From Bacteroidota bacterium (GTDB taxonomy: Bacteria > Bacteroidota > Ignavibacteria > UBA10030 > UBA8401): a DNA stretch of 64,000 bases. The notes beneath the pieces are model-generated. The model was not told where the DNA came from. It made no database searches and worked only from the letters and a program-made list of their open reading frames with translations. The stretch lies in assembly GCA_021796215.1 (NCBI GenBank), contig JAJYOK010000009.1:42821-106820 (forward strand), given 5' to 3'. Position 1 is the stretch's first letter, and each line of letters starts with the position of its first letter. Below, piece after piece: positions 33,258 through 41,353 of this stretch. Both the position numbers and the translations under genes were made by a program.

Positions 33258-33274
33258 AAAAACTACAGTAATAT
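33246..33274 (+). promoter_or_regulatory. dnaX promoter, possibly giving a leaderless mRNA
   Basis: TTGAAG (33246-33251), 17 bases, TAATAT (33269-33274). The dnaX ATG at 33280 lies five bases after the -10, about where transcription should begin. There is no Shine-Dalgarno sequence between. Confidence 0.4.
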
Positions 33275-33279
33275 TCTTT

Positions 33280-35106
33280 ATGTCCTATCAAGTTACCGCC
33301 CGTAAATGGCGCCCGATGGTGTTTGAAGATGTGATCGGGCAATCGCATGTTACAAACACGCTGCGCAATGCGCTGGCGACAGGCAGAGTGGCGCACGCGT
33401 TCCTCTTCAGCGGCGGACGCGGCTGCGGCAAAACTTCGACCGCTCGCATTCTTGCGAAAGCGGTGAACTGCCTGAATCCGAAAGATTCGAATCCGTGCAA
33501 TGAATGCGAAGTCTGCGAAGAGATCAACAACGGACGCAGCATGGATATTATCGAAATTGACGGTGCCTCGACCAACAGCGTTGACGATGTGCGTTCGATC
33601 CGTGAAGCCGCCCGCTACACGCCGTCGCGCGGGAAGAAAAAAGTGTACATCATTGATGAAGTGCACATGCTTTCAAAGGGCGCGTTTAATGCGCTGCTGA
33701 AAACGCTCGAAGAGCCGCCGCCGCATATTCTTTTTATTTTTGCAACGACGGAAATTCAGAAAGTCCCGTCCACGATTATTTCACGGTGCCAGCGATATGA
33801 TTTCCGTCGCATCTCAATTGACGATATCAGCAAGCGGCTGCGCTTCATTGCGGGGGAAGAGAAGATTGCGATTGACGACGATTCACTTCTTTACATTGCA
33901 AAAAAAGCAGACGGTGCGATGCGAGATGCGCAAAGCATCTTCGATCAGGTCGTTTCCTATTGCGGAGAAGCAATTACAGCACAGCAAACAATCGAAGCGC
34001 TGAATATCGTTGATCAGGAATTTTTCTTCCGTATCTCCGACATTATTAAAGCGCACGACCCGAAAGCCGCACTCGACTTTGTCGACGAAATCATGCGCGC
34101 CGGATTCGACTTGAAAGAATTTGCCGGCGGATTGGCGGAACATTTCCGGAATCTGCTGGTTGCACGCTCGACACATTCGGCAAATCTTATCGAAACATCG
34201 GAAGCGTACCGCCAGCGTTATATGAAAGATGGAAATGATTTCAGCGAACAGGATTTGCTTCGCCTTGTCAAAGCTGCGTCGGAACTTGAAACGTCGCTGC
34301 GGTACAGCACGCAGCCGCGTTTTCGTTTTGAAGTCAGCATTGTGCAGATGACAAAAATGGAACAGTCAGTCCGCATTGATGAGTTGCTCGCGCAGATTGA
34401 TGTGCTAAAAAAAAAGCTTGAATCGAACGGAACATCATCGTTAAATATTTCCGGTAAAGGGGATTCATTCAATGGTTCACCGTCATTCACAAAGAGTGCG
34501 GCAGGTGATCAAAAAAAATCCACATACTCGTTCACCCTTCCCCGTGCCGGGGCTGTGTTTGAATCGCGCCTGCCTGCGGGACAGGCAAGCACAGCAACAT
34601 CGCCGCAATTGAGCGGCGACGCGGCCCATTCTTCTTCACCGCAGTCATCACAAGTTTTAGACGCAACTATTCATCACGTTCAGGCAATGTGGGAACAAGT
34701 TGTCTCTGAGGTACGCTCGAAGAAAATTTCTGTGGGAACTGTTCTTGCAGAAAGCCGTCCTTTTGAGATCGTAAACGGTGCGCTTCGTATCGCGTGTCCG
34801 GATGAATATCATTCTGCAGCAATAAAACGTAACGGCGTTTTTCTTACGGAAAAAATCAACGGAACACTCAACACGCGGCTGCGTCTTGAATCTGTCGTTC
34901 AGCCGTTTGCGGCTGCGGAAAAAAGTTCTGAGCAGACAGAACATGCCGCGCCAAATGGTTTTTCAACAAGCGACAAAGAAAAGCAATTGCCCTCTGTAAA
35001 AGATTCTTCTTTTGAAATTTCTTCTTCGTCGGAACCTTCCAAAAACATTCACCCTATCATTGAAGCCTTGGAACGAGACTTTGGCGCTGAACGTCTAAGT
35101 CAGTAA
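33280..35106 (+). CDS. dnaX: DNA polymerase III subunit gamma/tau
   Basis: A 608-residue clamp-loader ATPase. It shows the opening YQVTARKWRPMVFEDVIGQ, Walker A SGGRGCGKTSTA, a zinc module (CLNPKDSNPCNECEVC), Walker B VYIIDEVHMLS and sensor 1 FATTEIQKVPSTI. Domains I-III span about residues 1-375. A run of nine As at 34407-34415 creates the heptamer A AAA AAG; a -1 shift there gives one alanine and a stop, for a 380-residue gamma-like form. The linker after it is low in complexity and holds a palindrome-encoded RLPAGQAS (residues 430-437). A C-terminal tau-like domain (about 455-550) follows. The start lies right at the predicted transcript start. Confidence 0.95.
   Translation: MSYQVTARKWRPMVFEDVIGQSHVTNTLRNALATGRVAHAFLFSGGRGCGKTSTARILAKAVNCLNPKDSNPCNECEVCEEINNGRSMDIIEIDGASTNSVDDVRSIREAARYTPSRGKKKVYIIDEVHMLSKGAFNALLKTLEEPPPHILFIFATTEIQKVPSTIISRCQRYDFRRISIDDISKRLRFIAGEEKIAIDDDSLLYIAKKADGAMRDAQSIFDQVVSYCGEAITAQQTIEALNIVDQEFFFRISDIIKAHDPKAALDFVDEIMRAGFDLKEFAGGLAEHFRNLLVARSTHSANLIETSEAYRQRYMKDGNDFSEQDLLRLVKAASELETSLRYSTQPRFRFEVSIVQMTKMEQSVRIDELLAQIDVLKKKLESNGTSSLNISGKGDSFNGSPSFTKSAAGDQKKSTYSFTLPRAGAVFESRLPAGQASTATSPQLSGDAAHSSSPQSSQVLDATIHHVQAMWEQVVSEVRSKKISVGTVLAESRPFEIVNGALRIACPDEYHSAAIKRNGVFLTEKINGTLNTRLRLESVVQPFAAAEKSSEQTEHAAPNGFSTSDKEKQLPSVKDSSFEISSSSEPSKNIHPIIEALERDFGAERLSQ
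34407..34421 (+). promoter_or_regulatory. Candidate programmed frameshift/slippage site in dnaX
   Basis: Nine consecutive As then G. In frame the codons are CTA AAA AAA AAG CTT. A -1 shift on A AAA AAG gives GCT TGA (stop at 34419-34421). This matches the layout used by E. coli dnaX, and the A9 run resembles the Thermus dnaX slippage site. No clear upstream Shine-Dalgarno stimulator is seen. Confidence 0.6.
34568..34590 (+). repeat. CCTGCCTGC...GGCAAG palindrome embedded in dnaX
   Basis: Encodes RLPAGQAS (residues 430-437) in the low-complexity linker of DnaX. It belongs to the same family as the element at 15413. Confidence 0.7.
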
Positions 35107-35271
35107 TTCGAGGAATTTTTCCCAAACAGGTTATTCGGATTTTTTCGGAAAATCGTTCATTTTTCCTCAAAAACGAGCGAAAACTACCGAAGATTAAACC
35201 ATGGGAACCTTAATTTGTTATTACTTATAGAGGTACTCCAGAAATCTAAATGCCAAAGAAAGGCGGTTCTT

Positions 35272-35913
35272 ATGACTACAAAAATGGAACATATCGCCGC
35301 ACGCGATAAAGAGGAGTTGTTCCAGCGCGAGATGGTTCCGCACATGAGTCTCTTATATAATTTCGCACTGCGTACAACAGGCAACACCGATGATGCGAAA
35401 GATTTACTGCAAGACACATATCTGAAAGCATACCGCTTTATTGATAAGTACGAAAGAGGCACGAATGCAAAAGCGTGGCTGTTTCGCATCATGAAAAATT
35501 CATTTATCAATGATTATCGCCGGCAAGCGCGAACACCGGAGCAAGTTGATTACGATGAAATTCAGGATTACTATGATCTGGTAAAAAAACATTCGGATGA
35601 CTCGAACGACTTGCGGTCTCAATTCTTCAAGAACATGCTCGATGATGATATTGTCAAAGCGATGGAATCGCTGACGGAAGAATTTCGAACGATCATTATT
35701 CTCTCCGATCTTGAAGGATTGACGTACGAAGAGATTGCCGAGATACTTGAAATTCCTCTCGGTACAGTTCGCTCGCGGCTTCATCGTGCGCGGAAGGTGA
35801 TGCAACAGAAGCTTCGGAAGTTCGCGGTTCGTGAGGGGTACATCGCACCGCCGGCACGGAAGAAAATCAAAAAGAACAAACCGGAAGAATCTATGCTTCT
35901 TTCTGCCGCGTAA
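35272..35913 (+). CDS. ECF-type RNA polymerase sigma factor
   Basis: A 213-residue sigma factor. Region 2 is very clear (LLYNFALRTTGNTDDAKDLL, TYLKAYRFIDKYE, NAKAWLFRIMKNSFINDYRR). Region 4 shows LEGLTYEEIAEILEIPLGTVRSRLHRARK. A lysine-rich tail follows. This variant, with NAKAWLFRIMKN and no adjacent anti-sigma gene, is common in Bacteroidota/Ignavibacteriota. I chose the ATG at 35272, preceded by AAAGGCGG; the longer frame from 35215 adds unrelated residues. It is transcribed alone between dnaX and a secreted-protein gene. The preceding gap (35107-35271) shows no other gene. Confidence 0.92.
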   Translation: MTTKMEHIAARDKEELFQREMVPHMSLLYNFALRTTGNTDDAKDLLQDTYLKAYRFIDKYERGTNAKAWLFRIMKNSFINDYRRQARTPEQVDYDEIQDYYDLVKKHSDDSNDLRSQFFKNMLDDDIVKAMESLTEEFRTIIILSDLEGLTYEEIAEILEIPLGTVRSRLHRARKVMQQKLRKFAVREGYIAPPARKKIKKNKPEESMLLSAA

Positions 35914-35984
35914 GCTCGGTTGTATTTGCCGATGTCGTGCAAAGTTCGTACGTTAGAATCAGTAAAAGAATGTTAAAAACGAAA

Positions 35985-36047
35985 ATGGATTCCACTCCCA
36001 AAGGGATTCCTTTGGAACTTCGAGGCGGAGTGCATCCTCATTCCATT
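35985..36047. repeat. Nested inverted repeat before the secreted protein at 36053
   Basis: CCAAAGG-GATT-CCTTTGG (35998-36015) is a perfect 7-bp hairpin, enclosed by CACTCC (35994-35999) and GGAGTG (36027-36032) and by ATGGAT/ATTCCAT arms. It ends six bases before the start codon, so it may hide the ribosome-binding region, where no clear Shine-Dalgarno is seen. Confidence 0.5.
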
Positions 36048-36052
36048 ATTAA

Positions 36053-37321
36053 ATGAAACGATTGTTTATTCTCGGAATAATTTTTCTCTCGCTGGCGTCG
36101 GTGTACGCGCAGCAGAAACTTCTCATTCCGATGGATTTGAAACAGACGAATCACCTCAAAGCGTACGGCATTGCGTACTGGTCGCTTCAGCATGGTGTTG
36201 AAGTGGACTGGCTGCTGAATTATCGCGGCGGTTCATTTATGATGGACTACAGCGATGCCGCTGCCAATGAATGCCGTGTGCGCGGAGTTTCATTCGAACC
36301 GGTAAGCGGAGCACAAGCGGCACAGATGTACGGAGAAATTGAAAGCGATAACTCAAACATGGATGTTGAGAGGCTGGAAAAGGCGCCGAAAATTGCCGTG
36401 TACGTTCCGCCGACATTCAATCCGTGGGATGATGCAGTAACAATGGTGCTGGAGTACGCCGAGATTCCGTACACGAAGGTGTGGGACGATGAAGTGTTAG
36501 GTGGAAAACTTTCGCAGTATGACTGGCTTCACCTTCATCACGAAGATTTCACAGGACAGTATGGGAAATTCTACGCAACGCATCACAATTCGCAGTGGTA
36601 CATCGAGCAGCAGATTGAGTATGAGAAAGAAGCACATAAATTAGGATTCAAAAAAGTTTCCGAAGAGAAAAAAGCCGTTGCGCGGGCAATCAAAGATTAT
36701 ATTGGTAACGGCGGATTTATGTTTGCGATGTGTTCCGCTACAGACAGTTATGATATCGCACTTGCGGCGGAGAATGACGATATTTGCGATGTGATGTACG
36801 ACGGCGATCCGCCCGATCCTGACGCGCAAAAAAAACTTGACTTCTCGAAAACGCTCGCCTTTCAGAATTTCACGCTCGAGATGAATCCGTACCGCTATGA
36901 GTATTCCGACATTGACATTCCTCCCAGCGATCCCGTGCCGATCCGCGACCCGAACACCGATTATTTTACGTTGTTCCAGTTTTCTGCAAAGTACGATCCC
37001 GTGCCCACGATGCTGACTCAGGATCATGTCAACATCATCAAAGGATTTATGGGGCAGACGACGGCGTTCAAAAAAAGCCTGATCAAACCGACGATAACGA
37101 TCCTTGCGGAACGGGAAGGAACTGAAGAAGTAAAATATCTTCACGGAAATTACGGACGCGGCTCGTTCACATTCTACGGCGGCCACGACCCGGAAGATTA
37201 CCAGCATGCTGTCGGCGACCCGCCCACCGATTTAAGTCTCCACAAAAACTCTCCCGGCTACCGGCTCATTCTCAACAACGTTCTCTTTCCTGCGGCGAAG
37301 AAAAAGCAGCAGAAGACGTAA
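36053..37321 (+). CDS. Exported protein of unknown function (often labelled asparagine synthetase B-like)
   Basis: A 422-residue protein with a signal peptide (residues 1-19, ending VYAQ). The conserved opening KLLIPMDLKQTNHLKAYGIA and VDWLLNYRGGSFMM occur in a Bacteroidota family that, from memory, databases often call asparagine synthetase B. I see no Ntn-type N-terminal cysteine or ATP-binding PP-loop to support that name. IAVYVPPTFNPWDDAVTMVLEYAEIPYTKVWDDEVL, read across residues 113-150, looks like a flavodoxin-like or glutamine-amidotransferase-like fold. GGFMFAMCSATDSYDIALAA could hold a nucleophile-like cysteine. It is probably periplasmic. The reaction is unknown. Confidence 0.75.
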   Translation: MKRLFILGIIFLSLASVYAQQKLLIPMDLKQTNHLKAYGIAYWSLQHGVEVDWLLNYRGGSFMMDYSDAAANECRVRGVSFEPVSGAQAAQMYGEIESDNSNMDVERLEKAPKIAVYVPPTFNPWDDAVTMVLEYAEIPYTKVWDDEVLGGKLSQYDWLHLHHEDFTGQYGKFYATHHNSQWYIEQQIEYEKEAHKLGFKKVSEEKKAVARAIKDYIGNGGFMFAMCSATDSYDIALAAENDDICDVMYDGDPPDPDAQKKLDFSKTLAFQNFTLEMNPYRYEYSDIDIPPSDPVPIRDPNTDYFTLFQFSAKYDPVPTMLTQDHVNIIKGFMGQTTAFKKSLIKPTITILAEREGTEEVKYLHGNYGRGSFTFYGGHDPEDYQHAVGDPPTDLSLHKNSPGYRLILNNVLFPAAKKKQQKT

Positions 37322-37361
37322 AACACCGCTTTAGTTTTACACAAAGTTCCCATCCCGTTTT

Positions 37362-37390
37362 TTGCTTCTCATTCGTTGGAGTGCTATATT
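37362..37390 (+). promoter_or_regulatory. Promoter of the hydrolase operon
   Basis: TTGCTT (37362-37367), 17 bases, TATATT (37385-37390) followed by TTC. It overlaps the GTG at 37381, which argues that the real hydrolase start lies downstream. Confidence 0.5.
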
Positions 37391-37419
37391 TTCATCTCCT
37401 AAGGAGTTCCTTGGACCTG

Positions 37420-38289
37420 ATGATTATTCCCAACGGAACATTCCGTCTTTCTCGTGGCACCACTCCAAAGGAGTCTTCGACATGGATTGGCTACACGGTA
37501 GTTGGCGCGGGACCGGCATGTATTGTTTGCCCCGTGTCGTGGGGCGTCTCTGCACATCAATGGAAAGCGCTTCGTGCGATGTCTTCTTTTCTGACATTGA
37601 TTTTTGTTGATCCGCGGGGAACGGGAATTTCTGGCCCGGTTTCAGACAGGCATGAATATGGAATTCCGACGCTAGTGAACGATCTCGACGCGGTGAGAAA
37701 TGCACTCGCACTTTCTTCATGGATTGTAATGGGGCAGTCTGCCGGCGGCTTTACAGCGCTGGAATATGCACTTGCATTTCCCCGCGCGACGGAAAAACTT
37801 ATGATTATCTGTTCGTCACCGACAGGTTTTTTTCATAAAGGAACGATCCGGGATAAGAATCATCCGCGGTATAACGAAGTGAAAGACATCGCGGAAAAAT
37901 TCCGCCGCGAATTTACCGCGGAAAATTTTCGTGCTTATATGCGTACAGTGTACACTATGGATATTCAGCGTGAGGAAGCAAAGCCGGAAGTTGATGAGAT
38001 GTTTGCTTCCACCGATATTTCAATCGAGCGTTACAAATATTTTGCCACCGTTGAATTGAGCCGGTATAATGTTCTGGACAGACTTTCGTCTATTGCATGT
38101 CTTGCGCTAATCATGGCGGGGAAATATGATATTCACGTATCGCCTTCTCATTCGGAAGTTATGCGCGATAGAATTCCGAATGCCCGCTACGTGCTGATGG
38201 AAAAGAGCGGACACTTCCCGTGGCTTGATGAGCCGGAAAAGTTCGTTCAAGTTGTTAAGGATTTTGTTTTGGATAGAGGAGCGAAATGA
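37420..38289 (+). CDS. Alpha/beta-fold hydrolase
   Basis: About 289 residues with the alpha/beta hydrolase fold. The oxyanion region includes FVDPRGTGISG (near residue 60). The nucleophile elbow is VMGQSAGGF, the acid probably lies in IMAGKYDIHVS and the histidine in KSGHFPWLDEP near the C-terminus. No signal peptide is evident, so it is likely cytoplasmic. The substrate is unknown; the family includes esterases, peptidases and epoxide hydrolases. I chose the ATG at 37420 with AAGGAG 13 bases upstream, because the longer frame begins inside the promoter. A TTG at 37411 is an alternative. The stop overlaps the next gene by four bases. Confidence 0.85.
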   Translation: MIIPNGTFRLSRGTTPKESSTWIGYTVVGAGPACIVCPVSWGVSAHQWKALRAMSSFLTLIFVDPRGTGISGPVSDRHEYGIPTLVNDLDAVRNALALSSWIVMGQSAGGFTALEYALAFPRATEKLMIICSSPTGFFHKGTIRDKNHPRYNEVKDIAEKFRREFTAENFRAYMRTVYTMDIQREEAKPEVDEMFASTDISIERYKYFATVELSRYNVLDRLSSIACLALIMAGKYDIHVSPSHSEVMRDRIPNARYVLMEKSGHFPWLDEPEKFVQVVKDFVLDRGAK

Positions 38290-38753
38290 CAACTCCGCCA
38301 GAAAGCGGACGGACAAGTGCAAATGTGCGCAGTCAGCTTGATAAGAAGCTGCGCGAGACGTTTCGCGACATCATTGATGGGAAAACTGTGAAGCGGGCGA
38401 AGCATGAATTACTTTTCTCCGGCGTTGACGTGAGTAATGTGTTTCTTCAGGAACTTGAGAAGAAAAATTTTCTGCCGGTGACGGTCGAACAAGTGCAATG
38501 CGAACCGGGCGAGCGTGTGCCTGCGTTTTATGTTGACGGTGCTGATGCTTATTTCGGCTGGGTGTTCTGGGAAAAGTTCACAGAACTCCGTTTGCGTAAA
38601 TTATTTGGTTCAATTGTCCGGAATGAAAAAGGAGACTGGGAAATTCAAATTCCCGCCCTGCCTGCCGGCAAGCAGACGCATAGTTCAAAAATTATTTATG
38701 CAAATCTTCATCAAAAATTAGAAATGGACATTGAACATCCCGTTGATCTGTAA
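38286..38753 (+). CDS. Conserved hypothetical protein of the hydrolase operon
   Basis: A 155-residue soluble protein with no signal peptide. The most distinctive parts are KRAKHELLFSGVDVSNVFLQE, ERVPAFYVDGADAYFGWVFWE and a C-terminal region. Residues 125-130 (LPAGKQ) come from a CCTGCC-type palindrome inserted near the end. I do not recognise a family. Its ATG overlaps the hydrolase stop, and the next gene starts 12 bases after its own stop, so the three are probably one operon. Function unknown. Confidence 0.65.
   Translation: MTTPPESGRTSANVRSQLDKKLRETFRDIIDGKTVKRAKHELLFSGVDVSNVFLQELEKKNFLPVTVEQVQCEPGERVPAFYVDGADAYFGWVFWEKFTELRLRKLFGSIVRNEKGDWEIQIPALPAGKQTHSSKIIYANLHQKLEMDIEHPVDL
38657..38675 (+). 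repeat. CCTGCCTGCCGGCAAGCAG-type element in a coding region
   Basis: Encodes LPAGKQ (residues 125-130) in the small gene at 38286. It is a shortened copy of the family at 15413 and 34568. Confidence 0.6.
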
Positions 38754-38765
38754 TTCTCTTCCGCT

Positions 38766-40859
38766 ATGAAATATTTCGCAGGCGCGTTGGTACCGTGGTT
38801 AATTTTTGTTCTCAGCGTTTCTGTGCCGATTCATGCACAATTGCAAACGGTTAGCACCATTGCCGAAATTGAGCACTACTCTCTTCATCTTTCTATCAAC
38901 GACGAACGCCATTCTTTTTCTGCAGAAGCACAAATGGTAGTTCGCCTTATGAAGGATTCGCTCGCCACGATTCATTTTTCCTTCAACAAAATTTTAGATT
39001 TTAATTCAGCACGCGACTCAGCCGGAACAGAATTTTCAAGAAAGATTACGACACTTGAAGACGGAACAAATGATGTTGCCGTTTCAATTCCCGACACATT
39101 GCACCGCGGCGATTCATTGTACGTCCGGCTGCTGTACGATGCCGAAATTGATTCACCGCTGACGGCTTCCGCATTCATTACCGATGGAAATATTCTTTTA
39201 CCGTCGGATCGCGGCGCGTTGTGGTGGCCTATTCTGTCTCCGGAAATGAATTTGTCACCGCAACCATCCGAGATTGCGCTCACTGTGACGCTTCCGGACT
39301 CGTATGCGGCTGTTTCCAGCGGAAAATGCGACACATTACACTCACCGGGTGGTACGGTAGAATGGCGTTTTCATCACACGCACACAATGTCGCCGACAAA
39401 CGCGTTTCTTCTCTGCGCATCAAAGGAGTTCATCGAAAAATCATTTGTGAGCGCGGATAGTTCCATTCAACTTTCGCTGTACTTTGCACCGATGCAGTTC
39501 AATAGCGAACTTGCCGGATATCTCGTGCATCAGCTCGGTATGGCAGCTGAATTTCTTTCTGCGTTGACATTTAGACCTTCTGAGCTTTCTCATCTTCGAT
39601 TTGCTGTGATCGGCGATGAAGTAAGCGCCGGTAACATTGATGAGCATACTTCAAACGACGGCGCATTCATTCTGCAGAACTCTCCATCGTTTACCGTTCT
39701 TGATTCATCGGTGCTGCAGCTCTCAGCGGATAATCTATGGGTGCACGATCTTTCGCATTTGTTCAGCATCGCTTCGGTGGATTCAACGTACTGGTTCAAC
39801 GAAGGATGGGCGAGTTATCTTTCGGCGAGATTTTTTTTGGAAAAAGCTGACACAACAGAGACACAACGCCAACATGAACGACTTCGCCTTATGGCTGGAG
39901 CGCTCGATTTTTATCCGACCTATCCGTTATCAGCGGGGCGGCGTTGGCAAAAAAATGAAACGGCTGTTTTTTCCCGCAAAGGCGCGTATGTGTTTTTGAT
40001 GCTGGAGTATCTTGTCGGAAGAGATTTGTTCGATGGTATCATCCGTACAATGTACGCAAGGTACCGCACAACACCGATAACAATTCCGGAATTTCAAAAA
40101 CTGTGTGAAGATGCGTACGGTACGCCGCTCGACTGGTTCTTTAATGAATGGGTCTATCGTGCCGGCTTTCCTGAATTTGTTTTTTCTTCGGATACCGCGC
40201 CGACTGCGCGGGGCAGCTATAGCGTGAAAATGCACATTCTTCAACGCGGCGATGTGTACATCATGCCGGCGGATGTTGTGATTACCGCCGCCGCGCGAAC
40301 TGTGACGAGGCGGACGTTTCTGCAGAAACAGGATCAAATATTTGAATTTGTCGTTTCGGAGAAACCGCTGAGTGTAGAGCTTGATCCTGATTACAAGATA
40401 CTGCGGTGGCTTCCACGCCTTCGCCTTGTTGCGCATGCGCGTACATCGGAAAGCTACCGCGTGTTTGATCATGATCTGGTCAATTCAGAAAAGGAAGCGC
40501 TGCTCACGCTTCAGCTCGATCCGAATAATCTGACAGGCAGCAATCCGCTTGCGCTCTTTTCTCTCGGAAAAATTGCGGTATTGAGAAATGACCTCGTGAA
40601 AGCGGAATCATATTTTCGACAGGCGTCAACACTGGAATCGGCAGAGCCGACAGGTTATATTCCTTCACTGAGCCTGGTGAGATTGGGAAACGTGCTGGAG
40701 ATGGAGGAGAGACGTGAGGAGTCGCTGCAGCTTTATCAACAAGCTTTAAATGCGGCCGAGCGTATTCCGGCAAAGGCGGCGATTACGATTACTGAAGCGA
40801 GGAAATATCTTGACGGAAAATTTATTTCATCGGAAGAATTCTGGTACGGAAAGTACTGA
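38766..40859 (+). CDS. Degenerate M1-like (gluzincin) protein with C-terminal TPR repeats
   Basis: A 697-residue exported protein. A signal peptide ends near residue 25 (PIHAQ). An M1-type N-terminal beta domain comes first, then the metallopeptidase-like domain. The motif expected as HExxH reads HDLSH (residues 327-331). The following acidic motif WFNEGWASYL comes after only 14 residues instead of the usual 18. The essential glutamate is thus aspartate and the loop is shorter, so catalysis is doubtful. The end (about residues 590-690) holds two or three TPR-like helices (LGKIAVLRNDLVKAESYFRQA). It is the last gene of the hydrolase operon. A binding or chaperone role is possible. Confidence 0.78.
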   Translation: MKYFAGALVPWLIFVLSVSVPIHAQLQTVSTIAEIEHYSLHLSINDERHSFSAEAQMVVRLMKDSLATIHFSFNKILDFNSARDSAGTEFSRKITTLEDGTNDVAVSIPDTLHRGDSLYVRLLYDAEIDSPLTASAFITDGNILLPSDRGALWWPILSPEMNLSPQPSEIALTVTLPDSYAAVSSGKCDTLHSPGGTVEWRFHHTHTMSPTNAFLLCASKEFIEKSFVSADSSIQLSLYFAPMQFNSELAGYLVHQLGMAAEFLSALTFRPSELSHLRFAVIGDEVSAGNIDEHTSNDGAFILQNSPSFTVLDSSVLQLSADNLWVHDLSHLFSIASVDSTYWFNEGWASYLSARFFLEKADTTETQRQHERLRLMAGALDFYPTYPLSAGRRWQKNETAVFSRKGAYVFLMLEYLVGRDLFDGIIRTMYARYRTTPITIPEFQKLCEDAYGTPLDWFFNEWVYRAGFPEFVFSSDTAPTARGSYSVKMHILQRGDVYIMPADVVITAAARTVTRRTFLQKQDQIFEFVVSEKPLSVELDPDYKILRWLPRLRLVAHARTSESYRVFDHDLVNSEKEALLTLQLDPNNLTGSNPLALFSLGKIAVLRNDLVKAESYFRQASTLESAEPTGYIPSLSLVRLGNVLEMEERREESLQLYQQALNAAERIPAKAAITITEARKYLDGKFISSEEFWYGKY

Positions 40860-40863
40860 ACCG

Positions 40864-41322
40864 TTACAGCGGCAGCTTTGTCTTCTTTCGCCCTCCAGTG
40901 GCTTTATCGAGCGCAAAAAATTTGCCGGCTTTTCCATTCATCAAGATAAAAAGACAAGATAAAAGGAGCAACGCATACGGATTCGAAAAAAATCTCCACG
41001 AGAAGAGCGTCCCGTTGGTAAGATTGAAATTGAGAACGAGAAGGAATGCAATAATCAGCGTCGGTAGCGTGAGCAAGCCGATGATCAATGCAATGCCGAT
41101 GAGTATTTCGCCGGTAGGAATGAGACGTGCCCATGCTTCTATGCCGGGGTAGGCAATATGTTTTTGGTACCATGCTGAAATTGCCGGCGCGTTTTGCGCG
41201 AAGCGGTCAATATCCAATTTCAAAAATTCGGACGATGTGTACCATTCAAGTTTTCCCAAGCCTTCGCCGACAAAAAAAATGCCGACGACGATCCGAAGGA
41301 ACGCGATCCATTTTTGATTCAT
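40864..41322 (-). CDS. DoxX-family membrane protein
   Basis: A 152-residue protein with four predicted transmembrane helices. Features are AFLRIVVGIFFVGEGLGKLEW, RLIPTGEILIGIALIIGLLT, LPTLIIAFLLVLNFNL and SNPYALLLLSCLFILMNG. These fit DoxX/TQO small-subunit-like proteins, many of unknown electron-transfer role. I chose the ATG at 41322 with GGAG six bases upstream; the frame continuing to 41460 runs through the divergent DNA glycosylase gene. Only 31 bases separate it from that divergent start, so the promoters must overlap. Confidence 0.85.
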   Translation of the reverse strand: MNQKWIAFLRIVVGIFFVGEGLGKLEWYTSSEFLKLDIDRFAQNAPAISAWYQKHIAYPGIEAWARLIPTGEILIGIALIIGLLTLPTLIIAFLLVLNFNLTNGTLFSWRFFSNPYALLLLSCLFILMNGKAGKFFALDKATGGRKKTKLPL

Positions 41323-41353
41323 AAAAACTCCAGATAGTAACTTACGGTGAACA

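Noticed and set aside
37381..37419. GTG start of the alpha/beta hydrolase
   Set aside because: It lies inside the predicted -10 element; AAGGAG before the ATG at 37420 fits better.
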